Assembly (NCBI GenBank): GCA_023391815.1
Contig: JAEWAF010000132.1
Coordinates: 1-64,000, forward strand
Direction of reading: 5' to 3'
DNA: 64,000 nt
Origin: Pseudomonadota bacterium
Lineage (GTDB): Bacteria; Pseudomonadota; Gammaproteobacteria; Steroidobacterales; Steroidobacteraceae
In this document: piece by piece, positions 41,904 to 50,428 of the stretch
Numbering within the stretch: the first letter of the stretch is position 1
Layout: each line of letters begins with the position of its first letter
Made by a program: the position numbers and the translations under genes
Notes under the pieces: generated by a model
Seen by the model: the letters and a program-made list of their open reading frames with translations, nothing else
The model's database searches: none
What the model was told of the DNA's origin: nothing

Positions 41904-43790
41904 ATGCTCGCAAAAATCGCGTTGCTCGCCGCAATGACGCTGCCCTTCGGCATGGCGGCCCATGCGGCCGAACAGGCACCCGCGAAGCCCGCGGCCGACC
42001 CGATCGCCCAGCGTGCCGTGATGACGGGCGAGCAAGTGGTGCAGATTCTGGACGAGACCGTCGACTGGTATCGCACGCTCGGTACCCAGCAACAAGCAGC
42101 GACCCAGCCCAGCGATCTGCTGATTCTCTACGCCAATCGCCAGACCGCCGACAAAGTCATGGCGCTGGCGTTCGAAATCGCACGCGCCAACGCCGAGCTG
42201 ATCAGCAGCGAAGCGGGTGCCAAGCAGGAGCAGCAGGAAGCCCAGACGTCCGAAGCGCAGTCGCTGACGCGCATGAAGCAGCAGCTCGAGGAGCAACGTA
42301 CCGAGTTGCAGGGTGAGATCGAAGGCGTGCGACGCCAGATCGCGGCGGCCTCGAACAAGAGCGAGCTGCAGGCCAAGTTGTCGGTCTTGCAGGGCGAGCT
42401 GGATCTGATCAACGCCCGTCGCAATCTGTTCTCGAACATGACTCAGTATGCGAGCGAGAACACCGGCGCCAATGCGCTCAAGGCGCACATCGATGCCATC
42501 GCCGCGTCGATCCCCGCGAGCGCCGGCCCTGTTGCGACGACGGCCACCGCGACGCCCGCAGCCGGCTCCACATCGGTGAGCGCGGCAGTGAGCACATCGC
42601 TCAGCCAGTTCGGCATTTGGGATTTGACCGCGACGGTCCTGCGGTTGTCGGCGAAAGCCCGAACCATCGAAACGATCGACCGTCGCACCGAAGAGTTGCA
42701 GGAAGTCTTCACGAAGATTCGCGAGAAGCCGCTGGAGCAGCTCAAGGCGCTGACGGCGCGTGGCGACGCGCTCGCGGCTGAAGCGGAACAAGACCCGAGC
42801 AAGCTGAAATACGTGCGCGATCAGTACGACACGATCGCCTGGCTGTTCCAACAAACATCCTCGATCGTGACCCCGCTGAGCAAGGCCGAGGTGCTGCTCG
42901 GTCAGTATCGAAGCAATCTCAACAACTGGCGGGAGGCCACCCATCGCCAGTATCGGGATGCATGGCGCGTGCTCGGCATTCGGCTCGCGATCTTCGCCGG
43001 CCTGCTATTGCTGGTATTTACCATTGCTGAAGTTTATCGGCGCGCGGTGTTCCGATACGTGCAGGACACCCGTCGTCGTTCGCGTTTGTTGCTGCTGAGG
43101 AAGATCTTGCTGTGGGCGCTGGTGGTCGCGATCGCGGCCGCGACGTTCGCGACCGAGCTGGGGTCGCTGGCCACGTTCGCCGGCCTCATCACCGCCGGTC
43201 TCGCGGTGGCCATGCAAAGCGTGCTGGTCTCGGTGGTCGGTTATTTCTTCCTTATCGGTAAGTACGGTATTCGCGTCGGCGATCGCGTGCAGGTCGGCAG
43301 CGTGACCGGCGAGGTGATCGATCTGGGGCTGGTGCGCCTGCATTTGATGGAGCTGGGCGGACAGGATGGCGCGATGAGCCCGACCGGGCGCGTGGTGGCC
43401 TTCGCGAACTCCATCGTGTTCCAGTCCTCGGGCGGTTTGTTCAAACAGATCCCGGGCATCAACCTGGCGTGGCACGAGATCACGGTCAGGCTGCCGAGCG
43501 GCGCCGATGCCGCGGCATTGAAGACCCGGCTGATCGAGGCGGTGAGCAGCGGGCTCAAGGATTACCGCGACGACATCCTGCGCCAGACGCAGGAAATCCA
43601 GCGTACCGCGCAGGTCCACGGCAGCACGGACGCGCAGCCCCAGGTTCAGCTGCGATTCTCGGCCCAAGGTGTCGACGCGATCGTGCGTTATCCGGTCGAG
43701 CTCCTGCACGCCGCCGAGATCGATGAGCGCGTCTCGCGCGAAGTGTTATATGTAATTTCATCGGAACCCTCGGCGTCTCCAGCCGCTTAA
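41904..43790 (+). CDS. MscS-type mechanosensitive channel with a large periplasmic N-terminal region
   Basis: A 628-residue inner-membrane protein. It has a signal sequence (A-H-A-A about residue 23), a long helical, coiled-coil-prone periplasmic region rich in Glu/Gln/Lys (residues about 90-330), then three or so transmembrane segments (near 365, 395, 420). The MscS pore and beta domain follow (G-L-A-V-A-M-Q-S-V-L near 430, then G-D-R-V-Q-V-G and F-A-N-S). It should release solutes under hypo-osmotic shock. A TATAGT about 40 bp upstream may be its -10. It does not appear linked in function to the neighbouring genes. Confidence 0.86.
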   Translation: MLAKIALLAAMTLPFGMAAHAAEQAPAKPAADPIAQRAVMTGEQVVQILDETVDWYRTLGTQQQAATQPSDLLILYANRQTADKVMALAFEIARANAELISSEAGAKQEQQEAQTSEAQSLTRMKQQLEEQRTELQGEIEGVRRQIAAASNKSELQAKLSVLQGELDLINARRNLFSNMTQYASENTGANALKAHIDAIAASIPASAGPVATTATATPAAGSTSVSAAVSTSLSQFGIWDLTATVLRLSAKARTIETIDRRTEELQEVFTKIREKPLEQLKALTARGDALAAEAEQDPSKLKYVRDQYDTIAWLFQQTSSIVTPLSKAEVLLGQYRSNLNNWREATHRQYRDAWRVLGIRLAIFAGLLLLVFTIAEVYRRAVFRYVQDTRRRSRLLLLRKILLWALVVAIAAATFATELGSLATFAGLITAGLAVAMQSVLVSVVGYFFLIGKYGIRVGDRVQVGSVTGEVIDLGLVRLHLMELGGQDGAMSPTGRVVAFANSIVFQSSGGLFKQIPGINLAWHEITVRLPSGADAAALKTRLIEAVSSGLKDYRDDILRQTQEIQRTAQVHGSTDAQPQVQLRFSAQGVDAIVRYPVELLHAAEIDERVSREVLYVISSEPSASPAA

Positions 43791-43823
43791 CCACAGCGTT
43801 GGTTGAGTAAACAGGAGACGCTC

Positions 43824-44012
43824 ATGAGAACTCACACCAAGTCGAGTCACACCACTCGCAAATCGAAGACGCCGGGCACGATGAAAGAAGTGCTGTCGGC
43901 CAACGTCCGTCACCAGCAGCAACGCTCGAGCGCGACCGCCAGTCCGCCCGAAGCACAGCGCTCGCCGCATCAGCGGATCAAGGACGCGGATCGCAAGCGT
44001 AAGGCGCACTGA
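43824..44012 (+). CDS. Small basic protein of unknown function
   Basis: A 62-residue, Lys/Arg/His/Ser-rich soluble protein with no cysteine and no membrane segment. The clear AGGAG seven bases before the ATG at 43824 and the low-complexity composition (R-x-H-x-x-x-S, many Q/S) suggest a real but unrecognised gene. An in-frame start 21 bases upstream lacks a Shine-Dalgarno. It could be a nucleic-acid-binding protein. It lies 33 bp after the MscS gene, so it may share its transcript. Confidence 0.55.
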   Translation: MRTHTKSSHTTRKSKTPGTMKEVLSANVRHQQQRSSATASPPEAQRSPHQRIKDADRKRKAH

Positions 44013-44071
44013 TCGCGGATCTATTCACGTTGTAGGCGCGTTACGCCGGGTCCTCGAGCAGGAGCGGTGTC

Positions 44072-45103
44072 ATGGCGCGATCCGGTGCGCGGTCCGATAA
44101 AGCGAAGATCCAGTTCGGCTACAAGCTGATGTCGGAAACCACCGGACCGCGCGAGCTGGTCCGCAATGCGCAGCTGGCGGAGCAGGCCGGCTTCGATTTC
44201 GTCGGGCTCTCCGATCATTATTTGCCGTGGCTCGAGTCGCACGGCCATTCCCCTTTTGCGTGGAGCGTGCTCGGTGCGGTCGCGGCGACGACCGAGCGCA
44301 TCGGCATCGCGACCGGCCTCACCTGTCCCATCATTCGATATCACCCGGCGATCGTCGCGCAGGCGGCGGCGACGATCGCTGTGATGAGCGGAGGACGGTT
44401 CACGCTGGCGCTCGGTGCGGGCGAGCGATTGAACGAACACGTCGTGGGGTATGGATGGCCGCCAGTGCACCACCGGCATGACATGTTGCGCGAAGCGATC
44501 GAGATCATGCGGGGGTTGTGGGAAGGCCGGTTGTACTCCCACAGCGGCGAATATTACGAAGTCGAGAGTGCGCGTATTTACGATTTGCCCGAGGAGCCCG
44601 TGCCCATCGTGCTCGGCGTCAGTGGCAAGAAGTCGGCGACGCTGGCGGGTGAGCTGGGGGCGGGACTGATGGCGGTCGAGCCCGAGCCGAGCCTGATCAA
44701 GGATTGGAAGTCGGCGGGCGGCGAGGGCGCCAGGTACATCGAGCTTTCGTTTGCTTATGCGGACAGTGAGGAGCAAGGGCTGAAGATCGCGCATGAGTAT
44801 TCGCGCTTCGGGGCGCTGGGCTGGGAGGTGCTGGCGGAGTTGCCGGGCGTGAAGGCATTCGAGGGCGCCACGAAATACATCAAACCGGAAGATCTGAAGG
44901 ACAGCATTCCGCATGGGCCGGACCCCGAGCCGTACCTCGAGCACATCAACAAGGCGATCGATGCGGGGTTCGATCACGTCGTGTTGCTGGCCGCCGGACC
45001 GGATCAGGCGGGATTCATCCGATTCTTCGAGCAGACATTGGCGCCCGAATTGCGGGGCGTGAGTCAGAAGGCTCAGCCTTCAGGGAAGCGTAAGAAGAAG
45101 TAG
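44072..45103 (+). CDS. LLM-class oxidoreductase, F420-dependent type
   Basis: A 343-residue luciferase-like monooxygenase family protein. It has the D-F-V-G-L-S-D-H-Y segment near residue 47, R-I-G-I-A-T-G-L-T-C-P-I-I-R-Y-H-P near 73-90, and F-T-L-A-L-G-A-G-E-R-L-N-E-H-V near 110, which are the features of the F420-dependent glucose-6-phosphate dehydrogenase-like subfamily. The cofactor may be F420 or FMN; that cannot be settled from sequence alone. No fbi/cof F420-biosynthesis gene is in the window. The start follows AGGAG. The C-terminal tail is lysine-rich. Confidence 0.82.
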   Translation: MARSGARSDKAKIQFGYKLMSETTGPRELVRNAQLAEQAGFDFVGLSDHYLPWLESHGHSPFAWSVLGAVAATTERIGIATGLTCPIIRYHPAIVAQAAATIAVMSGGRFTLALGAGERLNEHVVGYGWPPVHHRHDMLREAIEIMRGLWEGRLYSHSGEYYEVESARIYDLPEEPVPIVLGVSGKKSATLAGELGAGLMAVEPEPSLIKDWKSAGGEGARYIELSFAYADSEEQGLKIAHEYSRFGALGWEVLAELPGVKAFEGATKYIKPEDLKDSIPHGPDPEPYLEHINKAIDAGFDHVVLLAAGPDQAGFIRFFEQTLAPELRGVSQKAQPSGKRKKK

Positions 45104-45217
45104 CGCGTCGGGGCGTGGCTCGCCGCCACACAACTGAGCGAACTTTGCGACAGTCGACTTGGCCCGGGCGCGGTCTAAGCGGACTGGCATTCGAATACAA
45201 CGGGCCGCAAGGGAACC

Positions 45218-45838
45218 ATGGCGCGCGAGCAAAGGCTGCGTCGATTCGGTGTGCTATTACTAGTCACCGGCGCGCATGTGCTTTTACTTCTGATACCGCT
45301 GGAATCCGACCGCCGTGAACGCGGCGAGCCCGACGGTGACGCGCGCACGTCGCAGTTGATCTTTCTTCGGGCACCGCCGGTTGAACGCCGGCGCGTCCCT
45401 GACCTGCGTCAGCTTGCTGAGCCCGACATCAAAACAAACATCGAGATCTCGCCTCCCGGCGCTATCGCACCGATCTCTCCAAGTGCCTCGCCCGGTGCGG
45501 GCCCGTCGGCAGCGCCCTCGGTCGACTGGAGCGAGGAAGCTCGGCGCGCGGCCGCAGACGCTGCGAGTAGGGCGCCCATCTACGATCCGAGCAAGTGCGA
45601 TTCCACGGGGCTCGGCGACCCAGCGCTGCCGAACTGCAAGCGTCCGCGAGAGTTCAAGTGGGCGCCGCCCAAAGCAGGTTTCGCCAACGGTTTGCCGTAC
45701 ATCACGCTGGGCGATCGCTGCGTCGTCGGTCTGGGCTTCTTCGGTTGTGGGCTCACCAAGCCGCCGGCCAATGGCCACCTCTTCGATGGCATGGAAGACC
45801 CCGATCGGGAGCGCAGCTCGGTACCGGAAGGGAAATGA
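45218..45838 (+). CDS. TonB-like membrane-anchored hypothetical protein
   Basis: A 206-residue protein whose only transmembrane segment is N-terminal (residues about 8-27, G-V-L-L-L-V-T-G-A-H-V-L-L-L-L), with a histidine inside it as in TonB proteins. A Pro-rich linker follows, then a C-terminal globular part with four cysteines (K-C-D near residue 126, N-C-K near 140, R-C-V near 168, G-C-G near 177). It does not end in a recognisable TonB C-terminal domain, so function is unknown. Start preceded by AAGGGAA. Confidence 0.65.
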   Translation: MAREQRLRRFGVLLLVTGAHVLLLLIPLESDRRERGEPDGDARTSQLIFLRAPPVERRRVPDLRQLAEPDIKTNIEISPPGAIAPISPSASPGAGPSAAPSVDWSEEARRAAADAASRAPIYDPSKCDSTGLGDPALPNCKRPREFKWAPPKAGFANGLPYITLGDRCVVGLGFFGCGLTKPPANGHLFDGMEDPDRERSSVPEGK

Positions 45839-46100
45839 CGTAGCCAAACCGGGCCACGAAGTGGCGCTGAGTTCGGTGTCGAATGCAATGTTGAGGCCGC
45901 CTGGCGATCTTCCTACGCAGCGTGGGCACCGCCAGCTTCGCTACTCAGGCGGACCGGTCCTCCAGATTGACCTAGACTATCCCGCAGCGGAGGCGGCGCA
46001 CTTCTCCTTATTCCCACTCGTCGCGACATCGGTCGACGAACACGGGCGCACGCATGTTTCCTCCGGTGCACGCCCGTGCCTCGACCGTTATGGAGGCGCC

Positions 46101-47489
46101 ATGGCAACCTGGACACCCGATCCAACGTTCTACCCGTCCGCGCGAATGGCGATGCAGGCTCCGGCGGAGACGCTTGCTTACATGGCCATTCTCAATGTCG
46201 AAGGCAACGAGCCCGACGCGCTCGGCGTCGTCGATCTCGATCCGGACTCCTCGACTTATGGCGAGCTCATCAATCGCGTCCCGATGCCGAACGCGGGCGA
46301 TGAGCTGCACCACTTCGGCTGGAACGCGTGCAGCTCCGCACTCTGTCCTTACGCACCGCATCCGCACGTCGAGCGACGTTATTTGATCGTGCCTGGCTTG
46401 CGCTCCTCGCGCATTCACATTCTCGACACCAAGTCCGATCCACGCGCACCGAAAATCGTCAAAGTCATCGAGCCGGACGAAGTTCATCGACGCGCCGGCT
46501 ACTCGCGTCCGCACACTCTGCATTGCGGACCGGAAGGCATCTATGTGAGCGCGCTCGGCGCGCCGGATGGCGAAGGGCCGGGCGGACTTTTTTTGCTCGA
46601 TCACGATGCGTTTGACGTGCTCGGTCGCTGGGAAGTCGATCGCGGCCCACAGCATCTCGCCTATGACTTCGCGTGGCATCTCGGTCATGACGTGCAGATC
46701 ACCAGCGAATGGGGCACGCCCAACATGATCGAGAACGGGCTCGTGCCGGAGCTGTTGCTCGGCTCGAAATATGGACATCACCTGCACGTGTGGGATCTGC
46801 GCCGGCGCAAGCACATGCAGGCGATCGATCTCGGTGCGGAACAGCAGCTCGTGCTCGAGTTGCGCCAGGCGCGCGATCCGACCAAGACCTATGGATTCGT
46901 GGGCGTCGTCATCAGTCTCGAAGATTTGTCCTCGTCCGTGTGGCTGTGGCATCGGCCGAACGGGCAGTGGGCCGCGCGCAAGGTGATCGAAATTCCGGCG
47001 GAGCCCGCCGAGGCCGATCAGCTGCCGCCGTTGTTGAAAGGGTTCAAGGCGGTGCCGCCGCTCATCGCGGATATCAATCTGTCGCTCGACGATCGGTTCC
47101 TGTATGTGTCCTGCTGGGGCACCGGCGAGATCCGTCAATACGACGTCTCCGATCCGTTCGATCCTCAGCTTACCGGCTCGATCCGACTCGGCGGCATCGT
47201 GAAACGTTCGCCGCATCCGGCCAGCGGGCCGCTCAATGGTGGGCCGCAGATGGTCGAAGTGAGCCGCGACGGCCGGCGCGTTTATTTCACCAACGGTCTG
47301 TATCGCGCCTGGGACGCGCAGTTCTATCCGGAAGGAATTCAAGGCTGGATGGTGAAATGCGACGCCGACCCGAACGGCGGGCTGAAGCTGGATCCGGAAT
47401 TTTTCCTGCCGGCGGAGCCGGGCTTCCGTACGCATCAGATTCGTCTCGAAGGGGGCGACTCGTCATCGGACACGTTCTGCTACCCATGA
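46101..47489 (+). CDS. Selenium-binding protein 56 / methanethiol oxidase family protein
   Basis: A 462-residue beta-propeller protein of the SBP56 family. The family signature is visible: T-F-Y-P-S-x-R-M-A-M-x-A-P near the N-terminus, H-H-F-G-W-N-A-C-S-S-x-x-C near residue 80, P-H-T-L-H-C-G near 150 and Q-H-L-A-Y-D-F-x-W-H-L-G near 205. Several family members oxidise methanethiol to formaldehyde, hydrogen peroxide and sulfide, and the bacterial form is copper-dependent in at least one species. I chose the ATG at 46101, which has GGAGG upstream; the frame is open long before it. There is no signal peptide, unlike the periplasmic enzyme. The next gene encodes a membrane protein. Confidence 0.85.
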   Translation: MATWTPDPTFYPSARMAMQAPAETLAYMAILNVEGNEPDALGVVDLDPDSSTYGELINRVPMPNAGDELHHFGWNACSSALCPYAPHPHVERRYLIVPGLRSSRIHILDTKSDPRAPKIVKVIEPDEVHRRAGYSRPHTLHCGPEGIYVSALGAPDGEGPGGLFLLDHDAFDVLGRWEVDRGPQHLAYDFAWHLGHDVQITSEWGTPNMIENGLVPELLLGSKYGHHLHVWDLRRRKHMQAIDLGAEQQLVLELRQARDPTKTYGFVGVVISLEDLSSSVWLWHRPNGQWAARKVIEIPAEPAEADQLPPLLKGFKAVPPLIADINLSLDDRFLYVSCWGTGEIRQYDVSDPFDPQLTGSIRLGGIVKRSPHPASGPLNGGPQMVEVSRDGRRVYFTNGLYRAWDAQFYPEGIQGWMVKCDADPNGGLKLDPEFFLPAEPGFRTHQIRLEGGDSSSDTFCYP

Positions 47490-47520
47490 TGCGTATGTTC
47501 GTCGGAAAGGAACGGCGTTC

Positions 47521-48186
47521 GTGGCGTGGGCCGTGAGCGCGGCATGGCCGTGGGTGACGCTTGCGGGCTTGGGCGCTTTTCACGGTCTGAATCCCGCGAT
47601 GGGCTGGCTGTTCGCCGTCGCACTCGGGCTTCAGCGTAAAAGCCGGGGCGCCGTACTCCAGGCCCTGTTGCCGATCGCTGCCGGCCACGCGTTGTCTATC
47701 GCGATGGTCGTCCTGGCGATCAGCGTGTTGCGTATCTTTTTCGATGTCACCACGCTGGCGATCAGCGCTGCGGTCGCGCTCATCGCTTTCGGACTGTATC
47801 GATTACTCGCTCGTCACCGCGGGCGTGTGGGAATGCAGGTGAGCGGTGCCCAGCTGGTGTTGTGGTCGTTTCTAATGGCGACGGCGCATGGCGCGGGCCT
47901 CATGTTGATCCCCGTGCTTCTGGGAATGTCTGTCGGCGACGCGCACAGCGAACATTTACAGCACGTGGCCGAAATCTCACCGGTCGGCTCTTCTCTCGGC
48001 ACCGCTCTTGCGGCGCTCGGCGTTCACACCGTTGCCATGCTAGTGGCTGCTGGCGCGGTCGCCGTCGTGGTCTATGAGTGGGCGGGCCTCGCGTTCCTCC
48101 GTCGCAGCTGGATCAACGTCGATTTGATCTGGGTGTTCGCATTGGTCGGCGCGGGACTGATTCTGCTGGTCATGGGATTGCGATGA
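47521..48186 (+). CDS. Polytopic membrane protein with an H-G-L-N-P-A-M-G motif
   Basis: A 221-residue protein of about six hydrophobic segments. The first helix ends with H-G-L-N-P-A-M-G-W, and others carry G-H (residue about 60), T-A-H-G-A-G near 120, and H-T-V near 175. The conserved intramembrane histidines recall nickel/cobalt-type or other metal transporters, but I cannot name the family. A GTG start at 47521 is preceded by AAGGAA. It begins 31 bp after the SBP56 gene and probably shares its transcript, so a role in supplying a metal or handling its product is possible. Confidence 0.65.
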   Translation: MAWAVSAAWPWVTLAGLGAFHGLNPAMGWLFAVALGLQRKSRGAVLQALLPIAAGHALSIAMVVLAISVLRIFFDVTTLAISAAVALIAFGLYRLLARHRGRVGMQVSGAQLVLWSFLMATAHGAGLMLIPVLLGMSVGDAHSEHLQHVAEISPVGSSLGTALAALGVHTVAMLVAAGAVAVVVYEWAGLAFLRRSWINVDLIWVFALVGAGLILLVMGLR

Positions 48187-49884
48187 CGCACGCTCCTGAA
48201 CATACGGCACATATCTTGCTCTCTGCTCGCAGAGGAGCTCGCTCGCGGAGGGCTGATCATGCAACGCGCTGCACCGAGGGTTTTCTATTCCGTCCTGGCC
48301 GCTGTGTTCGTCGTCTGCGCAGCGTGCTCGGGGGGCGGTAACTCCGGGACCGAACAAGCGCAACAACCTCCACCACAAGCACAGCAGGCGGACCCGCCAG
48401 CCACGACGCCTCCGCCATCCACCACGCCACCGCCCGATCCATCGCCGCAGCCGGCGGCGCCCCCGGCGCTCAATCCAATCGTGTCCGAGAACCTGAAAGT
48501 CGGCACGGCAAACGTGCTCTCGAGCCTCATCGAGAACTACGACTCCGACACGATCGCCGGTTACGCCGATGCCACGAGCGTCAACTTGGGGGAGCAGATC
48601 AGATTCAAGGTATCCACGGCGCAACCGGGCACATACGCGATCGATGTGTATCGTCTCGGCTACTACAACGGGCTGAGCACACGTCACGTCGCGAGCAGCG
48701 GCACGCTCGATGGCGTGACTCAGAGTGTCTGCGCCGTGACCGATCGAGCGACGCGACTCATCGAGTGTAAGTGGAACGATTCCTATGCGCTCACCGCCGG
48801 TGCCGACTGGACCTCCGGCATCTATGTCGCCGTGCTGACCCATTCGGCGAGCGGTGCAGAGTATCCGGTGTACTTCGTCGTGCGCGACGATGCCCGGCGC
48901 TCCGACATCGTATTCCAGAGCAGCCGTGCAACCGCGCTCGCCTATTCGAGCTGGGGAAATGCGAGCGAGCACTACAGCCTGTACGCGTACAACAGCACCA
49001 ACAGCAACGCAGCGAAGAAGGTCTCGCTCGATCGACCGAGCACCGAGCAGCGCACGGCGAGCAATCTGTTGAACTTCGAGTTGCAGATGTTGCGCTGGCT
49101 GGAGTCGCAGGGCTACGACGTTACTTACATTTCAGACATCGATCTGCAATCGAGTGCGGCGTCGTTGCTCGATCACAAGGTCTATCTGTCGGTCGGCCAC
49201 GACGAGTACTGGTCGAAAGAGAAGCGCGACGCCGTCGAAGCCGCGCGCGATGCCAGAGTGAATCTCGGATTTTTTTCCGCGAACAGCGTGTACTGGCGTG
49301 TGCGCTTCGAATCTTCGAGCAGCGGCGTCCCGAATCGGGTGATGGTGTGCTACAAGGATTCGCGCACCCCCGATCCTGTCGCACCGACCTATCGCTGGCG
49401 CGATCCCCCCAACAACCTGCCGGAGAACGCGCTCGTCGGCGTGATGACGATCGGCAATCACGGTGACGTCTTCGGTGGCTTTGACTGGATCGTCACCAAC
49501 ACCAATGACCCGTACTTCGCGGATACCGGGCTGGACAAAGCACCGCCTCCGCGAGCGCTCTACGGCTATGAGTGGGACGGTGTCGTCGACAACGGTCACA
49601 CGCCATCCGGGCTTGTCATCCTCGGCGCATCGCCAGTGCTTGCCACGTCCGTGACGACGGGCATTCCGAAGAATCCGCATCAGATCGCAAACGCTGTCCG
49701 CTACACGCACGCCAGCGGCGCGAAAGTGTTCGCCACCGGCTCCATCCAATGGATGTGGGGTCTGGACAGCATGTTGATCAATCCAACGCGCGTCGACCCA
49801 CGCGTTCAGCAATTCGCCGTGAATGTGCTTGCGGACCTGGGGGCCAAGCCGCAGACGCCAGGCGAGCGGATTGTGGTTCGATGA
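48186..49884 (+). repeat. Duplicated gene block, copy A
   Basis: The coding sequence at 48259-49884 and about 70 bp of leader before it are closely matched by 57345-59045. The leaders share CATCTTGC/TATCTTGC, the TCGCAGA segment, the CTCGCGG-GAGGG region and the ATGCAACGCGCTGCA start. A gene plus its promoter-proximal DNA was therefore copied as a unit. Confidence 0.8.
48259..49884 (+). CDS. Lipoprotein with an N,N-dimethylformamidase beta-subunit-like domain, copy A
   Basis: A 541-residue lipoprotein (lipobox A-A-C-S, C23) with a Pro/Gln/Ala-rich linker (residues about 30-70) and a large domain resembling the C-terminal part of the dimethylformamidase beta subunit. Recognisable parts are V-Y-R-L-G-Y-Y near residue 135, a central L-S-V-G-H-D-E-Y-W-S-K near 310 and G-F-D-W near 412. 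Dimethylformamidase makes dimethylamine and formate, but most proteins with this domain are untested and are often near polysaccharide genes. The alpha subunit is absent. A near copy lies at 57420. Start preceded by GGAGGG. Confidence 0.78.
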   Translation: MQRAAPRVFYSVLAAVFVVCAACSGGGNSGTEQAQQPPPQAQQADPPATTPPPSTTPPPDPSPQPAAPPALNPIVSENLKVGTANVLSSLIENYDSDTIAGYADATSVNLGEQIRFKVSTAQPGTYAIDVYRLGYYNGLSTRHVASSGTLDGVTQSVCAVTDRATRLIECKWNDSYALTAGADWTSGIYVAVLTHSASGAEYPVYFVVRDDARRSDIVFQSSRATALAYSSWGNASEHYSLYAYNSTNSNAAKKVSLDRPSTEQRTASNLLNFELQMLRWLESQGYDVTYISDIDLQSSAASLLDHKVYLSVGHDEYWSKEKRDAVEAARDARVNLGFFSANSVYWRVRFESSSSGVPNRVMVCYKDSRTPDPVAPTYRWRDPPNNLPENALVGVMTIGNHGDVFGGFDWIVTNTNDPYFADTGLDKAPPPRALYGYEWDGVVDNGHTPSGLVILGASPVLATSVTTGIPKNPHQIANAVRYTHASGAKVFATGSIQWMWGLDSMLINPTRVDPRVQQFAVNVLADLGAKPQTPGERIVVR

Positions 49885-50014
49885 GCGGATTGTAATAACG
49901 ATAATAGTCGACAACGATGCCGCCGACGGGACAGGGCGACATTGCCTGAAATGCAGATCGTATCGTTCCGGGAGTTGTGAAACCCTGGCAGCTGATAGCC
50001 TCGCATCCAGATCA

Positions 50015-50398
50015 ATGAAATCTCCATCGCCGATCGCGCCGCGCCGGATGGTGAGCCTCCGAGTTCTGCCGGGCGCCGCAATGCTCGCGATAGCGGGACT
50101 GGCGCTGGCGGACGGTCATCTTGCCGGCTCCGTGCCGGCCGATAACAGTGTGCTCGCGCACGCTCCATCCAAGATCTCGCTGGATTTTTCGGAGCCGATC
50201 CGCATCACCGGGCTGTCGTTGCAGAGGGGCGGGGACAAGCCGAAGCGCATCGAAATCTCTGCAAAAGCGCCCGCGAATGAGCTTGATATTCCGGTCACGC
50301 AGCTCGGTCCGGGTGTATACACGCTCAACTGGCAGGGCATCGGCGCAGACAACCGGGAAGTGTCCGGCGCCGTGCATTTCACGATCTCCGGAAAGTGA
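50015..50398 (+). CDS. CopC-like exported protein
   Basis: A 127-residue protein with a signal peptide and a CopC (copper-resistance) domain. The motif G-S-V-P-A-D-N-S-V-L follows the signal, and the C-terminal V-Y-T-L-N-W-Q-G-I-G-A-D-N-R-E-V-S-G takes the place of the usual Y-R-V-V-S-x-D-G-H-P-V-S-G. The histidine of the copper motif D-G-H is replaced, so copper binding is doubtful. Alternative starts (49823, 50048) have no better Shine-Dalgarno. No CopD/YcnJ gene is adjacent. It lies 130 bp after the lipoprotein gene. Confidence 0.72.
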   Translation: MKSPSPIAPRRMVSLRVLPGAAMLAIAGLALADGHLAGSVPADNSVLAHAPSKISLDFSEPIRITGLSLQRGGDKPKRIEISAKAPANELDIPVTQLGPGVYTLNWQGIGADNREVSGAVHFTISGK

Positions 50399-50428
50399 TC
50401 CGCAGGGTCGCCGCCGTCTCGGATGATC

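Noticed and set aside
45381..46100. N-terminal extension of the SBP56 protein, in frame
   Set aside because: This stretch overlaps the TonB-like gene in another frame and lacks family similarity. The ATG at 46101 with GGAGG matches the family start.
48360..48470. Short CCGCC/CAACC-type repeats suggesting a CRISPR or tandem repeat array
   Set aside because: They encode the Pro/Gln-rich linker of the lipoprotein and have no regular repeat-spacer structure. The same is true near 57520-57630.
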